Under the pieces are notes generated by a model. That model was given only the letters and a program-made list of their open reading frames with translations, was not told where the DNA came from and did no database searches. From the NCBI GenBank assembly GCA_025738555.1, contig JAOVFP010000007.1:3348001-3412000 (forward strand): a DNA stretch of 64,000 bases, given 5' to 3'. Of this stretch, positions 22,156-33,415 are shown piece after piece. Numbering within the stretch: the first letter of the stretch is position 1; the number at the start of each line of letters is the position of its first letter. The position numbers were made by a program, and so were the translations under genes. The stretch is from Cyathus striatus (taxonomy: Eukaryota > Basidiomycota > Agaricomycetes > Agaricales > Nidulariaceae).

Positions 22156-22503
22156 CCCTAAGGTCCTCTCTTGAACCTCCAATCGAGAACGATCGCTCTC
22201 GTTAATTGAGTAGGAGTAGCTGTGGGGAGGTGTTCACCTCAGCACTGCCAGTATATTGCAAAGAGAAACACCATGTAATAGTACAAAGTAGTGAAAAGAG
22301 AAGAACGGCAGACTTGTGGAAAAGATAAGGCGTCGAGATTGGCATATAAGTGAGAAGAGAAATAAGAGTAGTGAATAAGTAAAGGCTATTAGGTATTAAG
22401 GGATTTTTTGTTTTTTGTTTTTTATTTTTTATTTATTTTTTTGTTATTTGAAGAGAGAATAGAAGAGTGAAGAAAGCGAGAAGAGAGAATGAAGGAAAAC
22501 TTT
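22156..22503. other. 3' region of the DIRS-type element
   Basis: Contains a T-rich/A-rich stretch (22400-22445) and GAGTAGGAGTAGC at about 22208, which is matched in inverse by TTACTCCTACTCC at about 27220. Probably the 3' non-coding and terminal part of the element. Exact end not resolved. Confidence 0.45.
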
Positions 22504-23496
22504 TTAAGTTATTTTATTGGGGAGGTGAATTAGAGATAAAAGGGTAGGGTGTTTGCGAATGTATATTTGAAAGGCATCGGAGCTCCATCTACCAATTTAT
22601 TGAATAGAAGAAGACGGAATGCCATGCTCAGCAAGAGTGGTGGCACCACCAGAGCGGAGTGAGTGGCCGGAAAATTTGTTTCCCGCATGCTGGTAAAGGA
22701 AAGCGAGAAATTGGGACCGGGTTGGAGAGCTGCCATCTGCTCGCAACCACAGTAAGCGATGGAAGGGAAATAGCTTATCACGAGATGTCAAATATTTTGA
22801 GAAGTATGGAAGAGGGTCTGGCCCGCTAGCAAAAAGCTGTTGAATCAGAACAATATTGCCTTCAAAAAGTTTATCTGCTTTGTGAGTTGGTAGAGAGAAT
22901 TGGTAAGCAGTGTTTGACAAAAGTTTGACTGTAAGGCGAGAAGAGAGTTTTCGTTTATCTCGTAAAGATAAGTCATCAGGTGAAACTAGCTCTCCCAAGC
23001 GCATGAGTCCATAGAAGCCCGTGAGGAGAATGGCGAGGTATAAATTTGTGTTGTAATCCTTTGAGTTCCGATGGAGAACACAAATAGAAGAAAGGGTGGA
23101 TAATGGGAGGGGAGGAGCACGTTTTGGAGATGTATAAAAATGGCGTCGGCAAGAGCGGAGTGTTTCGCGAACGAGGTAGTCATTTCGAAGGTTTCGAACA
23201 GATGGGTGATAGGGTTCAAGAAGGTGTACGATTCCCGACAGGTATGTTGAGAGCGTGGAAGACGCCACAAAATGTGACATGTAAACCAGATATTGACTGA
23301 GAGTGTCAGCGGTTGGTTCAGTTGGGAATTGGTGAGAAACGCAAAAGCTGGTGTAGGAATTGAGGGCGCTGGAGTAGTTCAGGGTGGTTGAATGATCAAC
23401 TCTGTAACCAAGAGTGATCGCACGTTCCTGAAGGAGACGCTCGCGAGACCAGGCTGTACGCATGGTCTGCCTGGATCTCCTGAAGGATGGTATCAT
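22504..23496 (-). pseudogene. Tyrosine recombinase of DIRS-type element 1 (one nonsense codon)
   Basis: The recombinase integrates circular cDNA without cutting like a DDE enzyme. The frame reads from ATG 23496. An N-terminal SAM-like part (YSSALNSYTSFCVSH) leads to the catalytic domain. The first Arg is in GFYGLMRLGEL, the His-x-x-Arg is in FSGHSLRSGGATTLAEHG, and the nucleophilic Tyr is in SDAFQIYIRKHP. A TAA at 22597-22599 lies between the last two motifs. The same frame continues for 30 codons to a natural TAA, so a single C-to-T change of CAA would explain it. The start overlaps the pol stop as ATGA. About 330 codons, normal for the family. Either inactive or needs readthrough. Confidence 0.9.
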
Positions 23497-25367
23497 TTTT
23501 TCAACGCCCCCAGCACTGGACGAGGGGGTTGAAATGAGTCAATTATTATGCTTGGATCGTGTTTCTGAGCACGGTCAAATTGACAGCGTGAGAGAGCGTC
23601 AGCAACGTGATTATCCTCCCCAGCAATGTGGAGGACTCGAAGTTGGATACATTCTTGAAGCAGGAAGTCCACCGAGAATTTTAGCAGTCTGTTTAAGGAG
23701 GAGTTGGGGGCGCGGAGTGAATTGAAAAGAGCCACTGTGTTTTCATTGTCTGAGTATATTATTACGGTTCTTGTGGAAAGAACTCGTTCGGACAGAAGAG
23801 AAAGAGCTGAAACAATGGCGGCTACTTCATAGGGATAAATGTCATGACCCAGAAGATCCAAAGGGAACCTATAATAGTGTCCCAAGTGAAGGCTGTCGTC
23901 CCAGATTCCGATGCCTTCGAGACAAGCATCAACGTATAAAGTAGTGTCGACAAAATCGTGATGCCATGTGATCTCTTCAAGGATCAAAAGTTCACGCTCA
24001 CAATGTAAATGAGTGAGAAGCCAGTGGAGGTCAGAGCAAACTTCATTGTTCAGGTATATACGAGAATGAGATTCCTCTTTGCCTGCTGTTTTCTGGTAAA
24101 GAGAGAAAAGTCCAGGATGAAGAAGGGGAAAGACGTTGAGTGCCCAGTTGATCCAGCCTGCGAGTCGTTGAAATTCTCGAAGGGGGTGTTTGATAATACC
24201 AGGCGAGCAGAACCACGTAATGTGATCAATCAGTTCTTGCTTCTTCTGCGAGGGCATTGAGATTGTCAGATGGTTGGCATCAACTTCAAAACCAATGATT
24301 GTGAGCGTTGACCCAAAGAGCTGCTTGTTCCGTTGGTGAGGAATACCGAGCTCATCCCATAGGTAGAGGAGCTGAGCTTGTTTCGTCGGGAAGTAAGATT
24401 GGTAGGGTTCATACCAAGTCATATTACGAGCTAGTTCAACACCAAAGATATCATCGGAGTATTGGAATATACCATGTATAAACTTGATGAAGACAGCAAT
24501 CCAAGTGACGAGTGACATGATCCCAATCCAAATTGCTGATGAAGCCTTGTTGCCGAAAACATTACAACGATCTACATGACGATCACCATTTGACATGGTG
24601 ACAATTTGCATCAACTGCCAAAAGTAATTCATGGGTGCAAGTCGGTATGCACTTTGGACATCAGACTTGAAGAGAGTAAGGATCTCGTGAGGACCATATT
24701 CCTCGCGTAGGGCGAGGAGAGTATCTCCGAGTGGTTTGAGGGAGTCGAGAGGACTGCGGCCTTCAATTGCTTCTTGTGAAATCATGGAGTTAAGAGAGTC
24801 CTTGCCAGCACTGTGGTTGGTTACCATTCGGAAAGCACTCTCTGATTTCGGTACAGCATGAACTGGCATCGAGTACATTCCTTGTGGCAGTAGGGGACCA
24901 AAAGCTGGAGAAAATCGTCCCAACGCAACTTCCCAGCCACGTTGTTCATAAAGGAATGCTTCCTGTTCTGGAGTTTGAACTGGATGTTCAGAAGAAGCAT
25001 CCCGCGAGAGTCGGTGTTTCTCCTTATAAATTGCACCAGGCCAGAAGCCCTGACGCAATCCTAAGCAGACAGAATTTACAAAGGAGCGATTTGGGTGAGA
25101 AGATAAATAAAATTCAAATTGGTCGACATTGATAGGTGTGACAATATGAAAGAGACTGGGGTTTTTGTAAAGAACAGAACAAAGGAAAGGATGTTTAGTG
25201 ACTTCGGGAGGGGGTTGAGTGAAGGGGTGTGCATGTAAAGTGTATGAAAGGACAGGGGAGAGCGAAAATGAAGGGGAGAAATTCTGAAGTTGTCGTTGAT
25301 AAGTGGGATGGATACCGAAAGTTTGTTTACTTTCCAGCATCTCCGGACTTGCAAGCAGCCATCCCAT
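23493..25367 (-). CDS. Reverse transcriptase-RNase H of DIRS-type element 1 (624 aa)
   Basis: The enzyme copies the element RNA and degrades the template. I chose ATG 25367 (MGWLLASPEM) because further upstream the frame overlaps gag and has no domain. RT motifs: VHAVPKSESAFRMVTNHS, then LFKSDVQSAYRLAPM with the first catalytic Asp, then the FQYSDDIFG box with the catalytic Asp pair, then GFEVDANHLTISMP. The RNase H follows: TTLYVDACLEGIGIW, PYEVAAIVSAL, IIYSDNENTVAL and HIAGEDNHVADALSR supply the acidic residues. The frame is fully open. It overlaps the gag end by 41 nt in another frame and the recombinase start by 4 nt. Confidence 0.93.
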   Translation of the reverse strand: MGWLLASPEMLESKQTFGIHPTYQRQLQNFSPSFSLSPVLSYTLHAHPFTQPPPEVTKHPFLCSVLYKNPSLFHIVTPINVDQFEFYLSSHPNRSFVNSVCLGLRQGFWPGAIYKEKHRLSRDASSEHPVQTPEQEAFLYEQRGWEVALGRFSPAFGPLLPQGMYSMPVHAVPKSESAFRMVTNHSAGKDSLNSMISQEAIEGRSPLDSLKPLGDTLLALREEYGPHEILTLFKSDVQSAYRLAPMNYFWQLMQIVTMSNGDRHVDRCNVFGNKASSAIWIGIMSLVTWIAVFIKFIHGIFQYSDDIFGVELARNMTWYEPYQSYFPTKQAQLLYLWDELGIPHQRNKQLFGSTLTIIGFEVDANHLTISMPSQKKQELIDHITWFCSPGIIKHPLREFQRLAGWINWALNVFPLLHPGLFSLYQKTAGKEESHSRIYLNNEVCSDLHWLLTHLHCERELLILEEITWHHDFVDTTLYVDACLEGIGIWDDSLHLGHYYRFPLDLLGHDIYPYEVAAIVSALSLLSERVLSTRTVIIYSDNENTVALFNSLRAPNSSLNRLLKFSVDFLLQECIQLRVLHIAGEDNHVADALSRCQFDRAQKHDPSIIIDSFQPPRPVLGALKK

Positions 25368-26841
25368 GCCCTGGTTTGTCACACTTGAAACACTTGTGAA
25401 TATACTTGCATCGGTCTCCTCTAAACCCGCATCCAGTGGATGAATTAAATTTCCTGCAGACTTCTCTAGATTTATCTCGCGCTGGACTATTCTTCGACGA
25501 CGATTGTGCTTTGTTGTCTCCGACAGAATAGTGTTTCCCGCCGCACGAGAGGTAAGAGAACTCGAGATGCCGGAAGTTGTCAAAGTCGCAGAGTCGGAGA
25601 TCAGTTCGACTGGAGACGTGATTCTGACATGCTTGATCAAAGGCAATGATTTTCTGTGAGTCACGCATGTTGTCGAAGAATTCAGTGATATATCGTCCAT
25701 ACTCGATAAGCTCATTGCGGCGATGGGGGAAGAGATAGGTGATGGCCTCGAGAGTGTATTGCCAAGCAGTGTACCATTGTCCCTCATTGATGATTCTTGG
25801 CGCAGGGATTTGTGTACTGGAAGAGCTGGGTTCAAGGTCCCCAATTCGGTTGCGTGCATTGCGTGCAACTGAGACGATTCCAAGGTTGACAGCCCTTCCT
25901 CAGATAATGTTGTCCCACTCAGATTCAGGGAAGTCGGACACAGTGGAAGATTGGAGCGTCCACCAACGGACTGCGCCAATGTCATTCAAGAACATTCTGA
26001 GAGTTGCCTGGGTCGCAAGGACCTCGGGGTGCAACGCGCGCGTTCTCTGAAGACCGTCATTGTAGAAGGGCATGTCTTGGAGATAAATGCGTTGTCGCTT
26101 ATTAGACTCCCTCTCGCGAGAATCTCCTTCGCTGGATGGTCCGCTATCATCCTCTGAGTTTCCACTGTCCGATTCTTTGTGGATGGGCCGCAGACGTTTA
26201 TTGCCGGCGTGTTCAGGGGTTGTGTTTCCCAATGCTGAGAGCCCATACTCACGTGACTTAAATTCCCGCCTCCGGTGTTCGTTGATTTCACCAACATAGG
26301 ACTCGAAAGCTCTCGCTGTGGTGGATCCATCACCAGGCTCGAAGGTGGGGAGAGTGCGCCCAATGAGGGCAATGGCTGCCGTTTTTGTGTAAGATCCCTT
26401 TCTGTATTGACCAAGGATCCCATCGAGTTTGGTGACCAAGTCATGTTGGAAAAGACTGTCACGGACCCCAGAATTGTTTCCTTCTCCCGGATTTCTAAAC
26501 GTTCCTTGAGACTGAGACTGAGACGTGATGCCAACAGAAGGTCGATAGGTTTCTTGTGCATTGTCTGGGGCTCTTCCTGCAGGCGGCTGAGAAGTGGACG
26601 CGGTCCCAAACGAGTGACGAGACTCGGCTCCAATTGGTGCTCGAATCCCATCCTCTGAAGCAACGACGGTCTCGGTGCCATCGGGTACACGAGATCCGGA
26701 GTGTTCAGCTCGACTAGAGGACTCACTTTGCTTCCCTTTGCCCTTTCGGAGAGATCCCCCGGACCCCGTGTCCATCGTTTGCTCTGATTCTTCGAAGGCG
26801 ACATGTTTAGGGTCACCTCGAGCTGTTGTTCCATCAGTCAT
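25327..26841 (-). pseudogene. Gag-like protein of DIRS-type element 1, one in-frame TGA
   Basis: Frame from ATG 26841, 505 codons. The N-terminal half is Ser/Gly/Glu-rich and disordered. A helical middle follows (FEPGDGSTTARAFESYVGEI; later WYTAWQYTLEAITYLFPHR). The C-terminus has a CCCH-like CRKFNSSTGCGFRGDRCKYIH cluster (positions about 466-486) and a CCHC knuckle, CFKCDKPGHGMAAC. A single TGA at 25900-25902 interrupts it after DNII, and the same frame continues GRAVNLGIVS. A CGA-to-TGA change is the simplest cause. It would package the element RNA. The zinc-binding end identifies it despite low overall similarity to anything I know. Confidence 0.85.
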
Positions 26842-27570
26842 GTGTTAGATGTGAGGAGCAGTATGCGATGATGTGTATATAAGTAGCGTAAATACACTGT
26901 GAACCTAAATACTAGTGCGAGAGCAAGAGGGATCATTAGTGTGATGAAGGGTGCTTCCAGAGAAACCAGAGGGTACATACCTGGTGCGAGAGAAAGAGAG
27001 ATGCGTAGATTCTAATCCCTGCTTGTCTCTTTGAACCATTTCAGCAGGAAGTTCCTCAGTGTAGCGAGGAGCAAGCCTTTTAGGAGAGACAACGATGATC
27101 AATGAGGGAGTAGTCAGCGGTGCCTCACGTGAGGCAGAACAAGGCTGACTTACGAAATTCATGCGGACAGTGCCAGCCGCTCGCGAAGCCCGTTGTGGCT
27201 TCACGACCCAGTTGGTTACTCCTACTCCATTGGCCCAGTGCAAGGATTTCCTTGAACTGTAACCACTGCAGCAGCTACATACCTTAAATGGCAATAATTC
27301 ATTCAAATACCCATTCTGAGTGACGAGACCACTATTTCATGATATTTCATTAGTATTTTAGCCTAGTACATCTGGAAATAACTGTGATTGATCCCCAATT
27401 TTTTTCGGTCAGCCATAGAAAACTGAAACACCGTGGGAAAAAACGAGATGACACCGTAAATCGCGTTTTTTTGGTGGGTTTCCTTCCCAAAAAAATATCA
27501 AAAAAATGTACAAAAATTTTCTTAACCTAAAACGGGATGTGTAAGGGAGGTGCCCGTTGGCACTGTATTA
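26842..27570. other. 5' region of DIRS-type element 1 and its flank
   Basis: Just upstream of gag is a run of short purine-rich repeats (GTGCGAGAGCAAGAG and GTGCGAGAGAAAGAG at about 26913 and 26976). A possible leader and promoter continues to about 27300. From 27390 to 27565 the sequence is A/T-run rich and ends in GGCACTG followed by TA. No gene. Confidence 0.45.
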
Positions 27571-27825
27571 CTATTTTACAACTGCTATGCAATGATGCAA
27601 AAGTTATCCACTGGCCAAGTGCTGGCCTGTCTTGGGTCTTTCTGCTTCTGAAATATAATTATAATGTTATTCAGCTACTCACATCATGAAAGATGAAAGT
27701 ATCATTCCATAACCAAATTTATACTGCTCTACTATGGCCTGTAACCTGTTGGATTTAATTTTATTAGAAAATATTAGGGTCATTATTGGTACTGCTTTAA
27801 TCGAGGTCTTTACGCTCGCCCCCCC

Positions 27826-28100
27826 ATTCCGTCTGGAGTCCAGACGGACTCTGTGGATTCCACGGACTATCTGGACGGACTTCAAGGATTTTCTGGATAG
27901 TCCGTGGAATCCAGCCGGACTCCAGCTGGACTCATTTTGGCTGCGAGTCCAGCCAATTTTTTCAATTCCGGTCCGGTTCCAGTCTGCATGGAGTCCACCT
28001 GGAGTCCGCCAGGAATCCTTTCGTTAGCTGGAGTCCAGCAAGTTTAGCAGGAATTCCGTCAGACTAAATCCTTTCAGAACTCACCCGGACTTCGGTTGGA
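27826..28100. repeat. Left subterminal repeats of KDZ copy B
   Basis: Words such as GGAGTCCAGACGGACTC and CCGGACTCCAGCTGGACTC recur about every 11 bp in both orientations. Many are near-palindromic around GGA(N)TCC. They match 10795-10866 plus 11398-11600 in copy A. Likely transposase-binding sites by analogy with other DNA transposons. Confidence 0.8.
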
Positions 28101-28206
28101 ACTAGGCGGACACAGACTCTATTAGCCACCATTAGTATTAGTATTACTAGTTACTTGTTATTAGTATTAGTTACCTTATATTAATTTATTGTAAAAATAT
28201 GCAACG

Positions 28207-28286
28207 AGCTGGAATCGAACCCTCTTGGAATGCATAAGTCACGTGAGTAACTTGAACGTACGCTATACCGATACACCAAACGGTCT
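28207..28286 (-). ncRNA. tRNA-derived sequence inside KDZ copy B
   Basis: On the minus strand the A-box-like TGGTGTATCGG (28278-28268) and B-box GGTTCGATTCC (28221-28211) are at tRNA spacing. Acceptor-stem pairing is absent. Conserved between copies A and B at the same place. Confidence 0.5.
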
Positions 28287-28689
28287 TACATTTTCTGGAG
28301 ACAGTATGGTACATAATCACCATATATGCCACTTTCCTTAAACGGTATGTCATTTTTCCTACTGTGTTTTTCTTTTTCTCCCACGTCACGCCTCACCCTC
28401 CCACGTCAGTGCATCGCTCACGTCGTCGCTTCATGCCTCCTTCCCACGTCGTCGCCTCAAGCCCCCTCCCACATTGTTGCTCCAAGCCCCCTTCCCACGT
28501 CGTCGCCCCACCAATCGTTTTCAGCAGGCAACAAATCGATCTTCTTCAAGACGAAGATCGATAACGCACGGTTATGGCACAGGCGCCATGGTGGGAAGGG
28601 TGTGTGTGTGAGCGCATACATGGCTAAAGGTGAGTACACACTCTTCTTCTCCCTCTTCCCTCTTCCATCTCGCTCCCTCCCTTCTTCTT

Positions 28690-28995
28690 GTCTAGGCTCA
28701 TCCTCCTCTGCTGCCACCTCGTCTCGCAAATGACGACGACGAGTGTATGTCTCCCCCTCCTCCTATGCCTCCTCGTCTGGCAAGTGACGAGGACGAGAGT
28801 GCATCTCCCCGCTCCTCTCACGCCTCCTCGTCTCACAAGTGAGGAGACAAGCGTGCGTCCCCCCTCCTCCTTGTCTGGCAAGTGACGAGACAAGTGTGCA
28901 TCCCCCCTCCTCCTTGTCTGGCAAGTGACGAGGACGAGCATGCGTCCCCCCTCCTCCTTGTCTGGCAAGTGACGAGGACGAGTGTGCGTCTCCCC
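28690..28995 (+). repeat. GGCAAGTGACGAGGACGAG repeat array in KDZ copy B
   Basis: Seven or eight units of about 40 bp (CTTGTCTGGCAAGTGACGAG plus a C-rich spacer). One frame encodes repeated acidic blocks of the type LASDEDE..ASP, which suggests the N-terminal low-complexity region of the first KDZ gene. CpGs are intact here while the copy A array reads TGATGAGGATGAG. Confidence 0.8.
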
Positions 28996-29023
28996 TCCTT
29001 TACTAACACAAGTTATATTTCAG

Positions 29024-30589
29024 AGAATACTGAAAGTTCAAGTGATGGACCAGGTGCAAGTTATGAAAATGAATCAGATCACAGTGATGGTAGGTGATAT
29101 TAGTATCACATCTTTCAAGCCTGACAAAAAGCACACAGAAGATCAGATCAGTAAGGGTAAAGGTAAGAAAAATTCAGTAATATTATAACTGTATTACTGT
29201 ATTTAAAATCTTGAAAGGGAGTGATAAGTCCAATGACAATCATACAGAAGACAGGACCAGTAAGAATAAAGGTATGGATTTTTGGTATATTTGTATTTAT
29301 ACTAACTCATTGTTCTTTGCAGAGGTAGACATCATCATGACTAGTCCACCAGTTAGTCCACCTTGTGCTACCAGTAAACCAGGTGTGGTAGACACAGTGG
29401 ATATCACCAATATTAGCCCTAAAGGTTCTTCAAGGAGTGAAGGTAAACCTACTATTTGTATAAATATATATGTACTAACTCTAAGTAGGTGGTATTCTTA
29501 GAGGAAATGCATTTGGGAATCACCCAAATGCTGCTGACTTTCACAGTGCTATTGAAAGCACTACTGTTGGTCCAGTTAAGGGGCGGGTTTGGCTGTATGT
29601 ATCCAATGCAGATCCTAGTACTGTCATGGTACCTGGAGTGGCTTCATTTACATTGAAGCATAACCTTACCATAACCATTGGGCCTGTCTTGAAAAAACTC
29701 AAAGACAAAGCCGAACATTTCTTTAGTATGTTTTCTTTCATATTTTATTCATATACTAATATCATTTCAGCTGCTGATCGCTGTTTATATGTCTATGAAA
29801 GTAAGGCTTGGAATATTCTTGGAAATTTCGAATCTGCTGTTAAGGATGATGAAGAAGTTGACTGGCTGAGGATTTATGGCGAGCATATTTTGCCAATACT
29901 AAGCGTAGCTATATATTTTATTCTTTTATTCTTGTATCATTTACTTATATTGTGTTGTTTTATAGTCTGGATTTATGCCAAATGCACCACCCTCCCTTGA
30001 TGTTGAGACATATTCTATTTGGTCTAAGTCAGCTGGAAGCTCTGCAGCCAGTTCTTGTGCTGTTTCTCGCTCTCATACCCCTTCTCTCATTCAAAGGGGT
30101 GGAATCTCGGAGCAACACACTGAAGAGCTTATTGAGGTTCTAAAGCTTCCTAGGAATATTCTTGAGAGCACAGCCCCTGGACTTTGAGTTGCATATCAGA
30201 GGTATCTTGCCTGTATAAAGGCAGTTTCTGACCACAACATCATGGATAAGAACAGAACTTGGCCAGTTGCAAAGGCAACAAAGAAGGAAATCATCACAGT
30301 TTTTGTATTGTCTTCAGCCTGGTATGAGAACTACTCAAATTTCAATAAGATTGCAGATTTTCCAGCCATGCAGTCTTGGTTGGCTGAGGATCAGGATAGT
30401 CCTTCTGATCTGGATCTTTGGGGCTTTGAAAGCGATCATTATACATTTTTGGATCTGAAAAAGTGGCTTAAGGAGAAGAAGGAGAAAAGGAAGGGAAAGG
30501 GAAAGGGAAAGAGCAAGGAGGAGAAGGGAGAAAGAGATGAGAAAGCTCATGAGGAAAAAGAGAAGTCTAGTTCGAAAAAGCGCAAGTAA
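29024..30589 (+). pseudogene. First gene of the KDZ element, function unknown
   Basis: A multi-exon frame. Exon 1 starts after a TACTAACACAAG..TTTCAG acceptor (29024) and is Ser/Asp-rich (SENTESSSDGPGASYENES). Further exons follow at about 29216, 29323, 29490, 29771 and 29967, with introns of about 47-90 nt. Recognisable segments are VWLYVSNADPS, VASFTLKHNLTITIGPVLKK, DRCLYVYESKAWNILGNF and SLDVETYSIWSKSAG. A TGA at about 30187 interrupts the frame in both copies. It then continues VAYQRYLACIKAV to a Lys/Glu-rich tail (KEKKEKRKGKGKGKS) ending TAA. I do not recognise a named domain. By position it is an accessory protein of the transposon, perhaps nucleic-acid binding given the basic tail. The shared TGA may be real, for instance two isoforms, or ancestral decay. 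Confidence 0.6.
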
Positions 30590-30620
30590 GTATATTGAAT
30601 TTAAATTGTAATAGTTTACA

Positions 30621-32843
30621 ATGGAAATTTTCAGTTGGGTTACAAATTTTGAGATATATCTGTGGTGCTTAACTTGTATATGGGCTATATTCATGCCAGG
30701 AATAACTCAACATATTTTATTCTGGTTATTAATTATCTGGCTATTTCAATGGCTTCCAAGTGCAACATTAGTTCCATTTCTTTTTATTCAACCAGTAGTT
30801 GCAGCAAATGAACAACCATTTCCTAACATCACATTTGATGTGTTCAGTAAATTTATTCTGTCAAATTTTGGTGAAAACATTACACTCTCTGCCACATTGG
30901 TTATATTGTTCTCTATGATTGATGATGTTGATTTGTTAAGTCTTCATGCAAGACAGCAGAATGCAAAGTTGAAAGGAGAAAAAAATGTTGATGCAACTGC
31001 ATGGATTAGATTACTGGCTAGAGCTATTCAGGAAAAAATTGGCATGGACTCAGATGATCTCTTTGAAGATAATGAAATTGATGAACACACAACTTGAACA
31101 GGCAGATCTATTTTGTTAGGCACTAAATTAGATGAAATGGCAAGACTTCTGAACTTGTATCCTTTCAATCAGGAGAGAAAAGTTTTTGAAGGTCAACTGA
31201 AACCTGTATCTCATGCTAGTATCGATCCTGTTCATATAATATGTCCTATAGCTGCAGAGTGTGAGACACAGAGCTGTAAAGGACGGGCACTACATGTGCA
31301 TACTAAAGTTAGAGATGTACCTAAAGCAACATTAATTAAAGGCTCAAAAATATTTGAACATGCTTATGTAGTATCAGGTACTTGCGAAAAATGTAAAACA
31401 TTATATTCTGCAGAACATGAACGAGCCTATGATGAAAAACAGGGATATTATATGGTTCATTTAAACTCTGCTAAATATCTGAAAGTAGGAAAAAAACTAT
31501 GGGTAGATAGGGCATTTTCTCAAGGTGTTCTGAATGGTATATATAGCTTTCATGCATCTGCTGCAGCATATATGGAATATTGGAACAATAGTTTTGGAAA
31601 TGGAAAGGAAATAAGCTGAAGACAAGTCTGGGAGGCTTTTATACATGAATCAATACGCATGGTTTCTGCAGGATCTGGTGTTAATTTTATTAGTCTTGAT
31701 GGACTTTCAATTACTGCATTAACAGAAGAAGCATTTGCAAGGTTGGGTGAAAATGGAAAAATACGTGCATCACATGATCACAGCTGCTTAGAGTGTACAC
31801 AGCCTTATAGAGAAACTCAAGACTCACTACCAGATGAGAGTGCAACAGTTAAAATGGTAGTAATTGATGGGATTGTTATGGGGCCACAGGTAATGCACAA
31901 CTAAAACTAAACAATATTATACTAATACATATTTTAAGCACTGTGCATATGACAATTGTTCCAACACACTTGTAAACCATAGAGGAGGTGTATTTTGTGA
32001 TGTTCACAATCAAGAATTTGGAGCAAGATGCCGTGTTCGTGACTGTCAAAATCAAAAGATAGATAATACACAAGCTTGCAATGAGCACCAGGAAATGTGG
32101 CGTAAATATAATTTAGAACATAGTTCAGATTACTTAAATGGTGCACGAAGAATGCTTCGCAAACCAGCTGAAAATCCACCTTGGAATAAAAACCGAGGAA
32201 GACGTGTTCAGCAGCCTCATGATGAATCAGATACCAATATTTCAAAGAAATCTCATTATTTTAGTGCCTCTCGCTATTATTGTGTAGAAACAATATGTGC
32301 TCCATGTGGTGCTGTAATTGCATGGACAAAGTTTGTGAAGTCTGAGTCAACAACCAATATACTTAAGTTCTTAGAAGATGTTTTTCCTGATGAAGAATTA
32401 AGACCAGATTACATATGTATTGATAAGGCATGTAAACTTCTTGAACAGCAGTTGCAAATGGAAGTTGGGTAGATTGGTTTAAAAGTAGCCGCTTTGTAGT
32501 AGATGGCTATCACTATACAAATCACTGCTCAGATGATTACCTTTGTAGAAAGTGGTGTAATCCAGCACCACATGATGGTTCTTCACCAAATCTAGTTTAT
32601 ATTGCACAAGATAGAAATGGTGAAAGATATCATAAACAAGCATTCAATACACAAGCCTGTGAACAACTAAATTCATGGCTTGGTGGATTTGAATCTATTA
32701 TGAAACATATGACTCCAAGCAACTTTAATTGGTTCATACATTCTATGATCTTTTATCATACTCAACATGTAATAAAACGGCAGAACAGCCAAAACTTTAG
32801 TATTATTAGTGAAGATTTTGAACATGATGATGGTCTGTTGTAG
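30621..32843 (+). pseudogene. KDZ transposase with CxC5 and CxC6 cysteine clusters (broken)
   Basis: The protein cuts and pastes the element. In order: a helical N-terminal part (VFSKFILSNFGENITLSATL); a CxC5-type cluster (CPIAAECETQSCKGRAL..CEKC); a segment AYMEYWNNSFGNG; a CxC6-type cluster (CAYDNCSNTLVNHRGGVFCD, then CRVRDCQNQ..ACNEH); and the KDZ core. The core shows candidate catalytic acids in YICIDKACKLL, FVVDGYHYTNH and FNTQACEQLNSWLGGF. An intron of 49 nt lies at 31890-31938. Damage: TGA at about 31095 and 31617, and a one-base loss near 32447 just before the second Asp. The first ATG is uncertain. These cysteine clusters occur with KDZ transposases in basidiomycetes, which I know from the family description. 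Confidence 0.88.
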
Positions 32844-33159
32844 AAGCATTGGAAGATGTGGTAGAAGAGGCATCAGAAATAATAGGTGTGGGAAATATGG
32901 TAGAAGATGTGTCAGAAAATGTGCTGCAGAGATATCTGGTAGGAGAAAAATAGGTGTGGGAAAATATTGTAGAAGAAACATAGGAAGATGTGGTAGGAAG
33001 ATAGTATGCTATCAATACTGAAGGGTGTGGGAAAATGTAGTAAAGAATAGTAGTGGTAGCATGAAATATAATTGATTTGTAAGATGTAGTAGTGAGATGT
33101 GAGATAGTATGTTATCAATAGGTGTGGGAAAATATCAATCTCCATTTCTTGCTGTGAAG

Positions 33160-33415
33160 TTCACCTGGAGTCTACCTGGAGTCCACCCAAAGTCACTTTA
33201 AAAAATACAAAGTCCATCAGGACTCCACCAGGACTCCTTACATTCCAGCAGGATGTCATCAGGACAATATCTATTCCATCAGGACTCCACCCGGACTCCA
33301 CCCGGACTCCACTGGACTCCACTGGACTCCACCTGGACTCCACCAGATTCCATTAGGACTCTGCTGGACTCCACCCGGACTATCCGGACTATATTGAGTC
33401 TGGACGGACTGGGGG
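33160..33415. repeat. Right subterminal repeats of KDZ copy B
   Basis: Repeated CCACCCGGACT, CCATCAGGACT and CCACTGGACTC words spaced about 11 bp, ending with a G-run directly inside the terminus. Counterpart of 17300-17530 in copy A. Confidence 0.8.

Larger units (their letters stand above)
22180..27300 (-). mobile_element. Tyrosine-recombinase retrotransposon (DIRS/Ngaro type) 1
   Basis: On the minus strand the order is gag (26841-25327), RT-RNase H (25367-23493), tyrosine recombinase (23496-22504). There is no DDE integrase, protease or LTR. This gene set defines the YR retroelements. gag/pol overlap by 41 nt and pol/YR by 4 nt. CpGs are abundant compared with neighbours, so the insertion is fairly young, but gag and YR each carry one nonsense codon. 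The limits given are approximate; terminal repeats were not resolved. Confidence 0.88.

Noticed and set aside
25368..25985. Upstream extension of the RT-RNase H frame (first ~206 codons)
   Set aside because: It lies in a different frame over gag, whose own frame has zinc-binding motifs here; the extension shows no domain, so the pol start was set at 25367.
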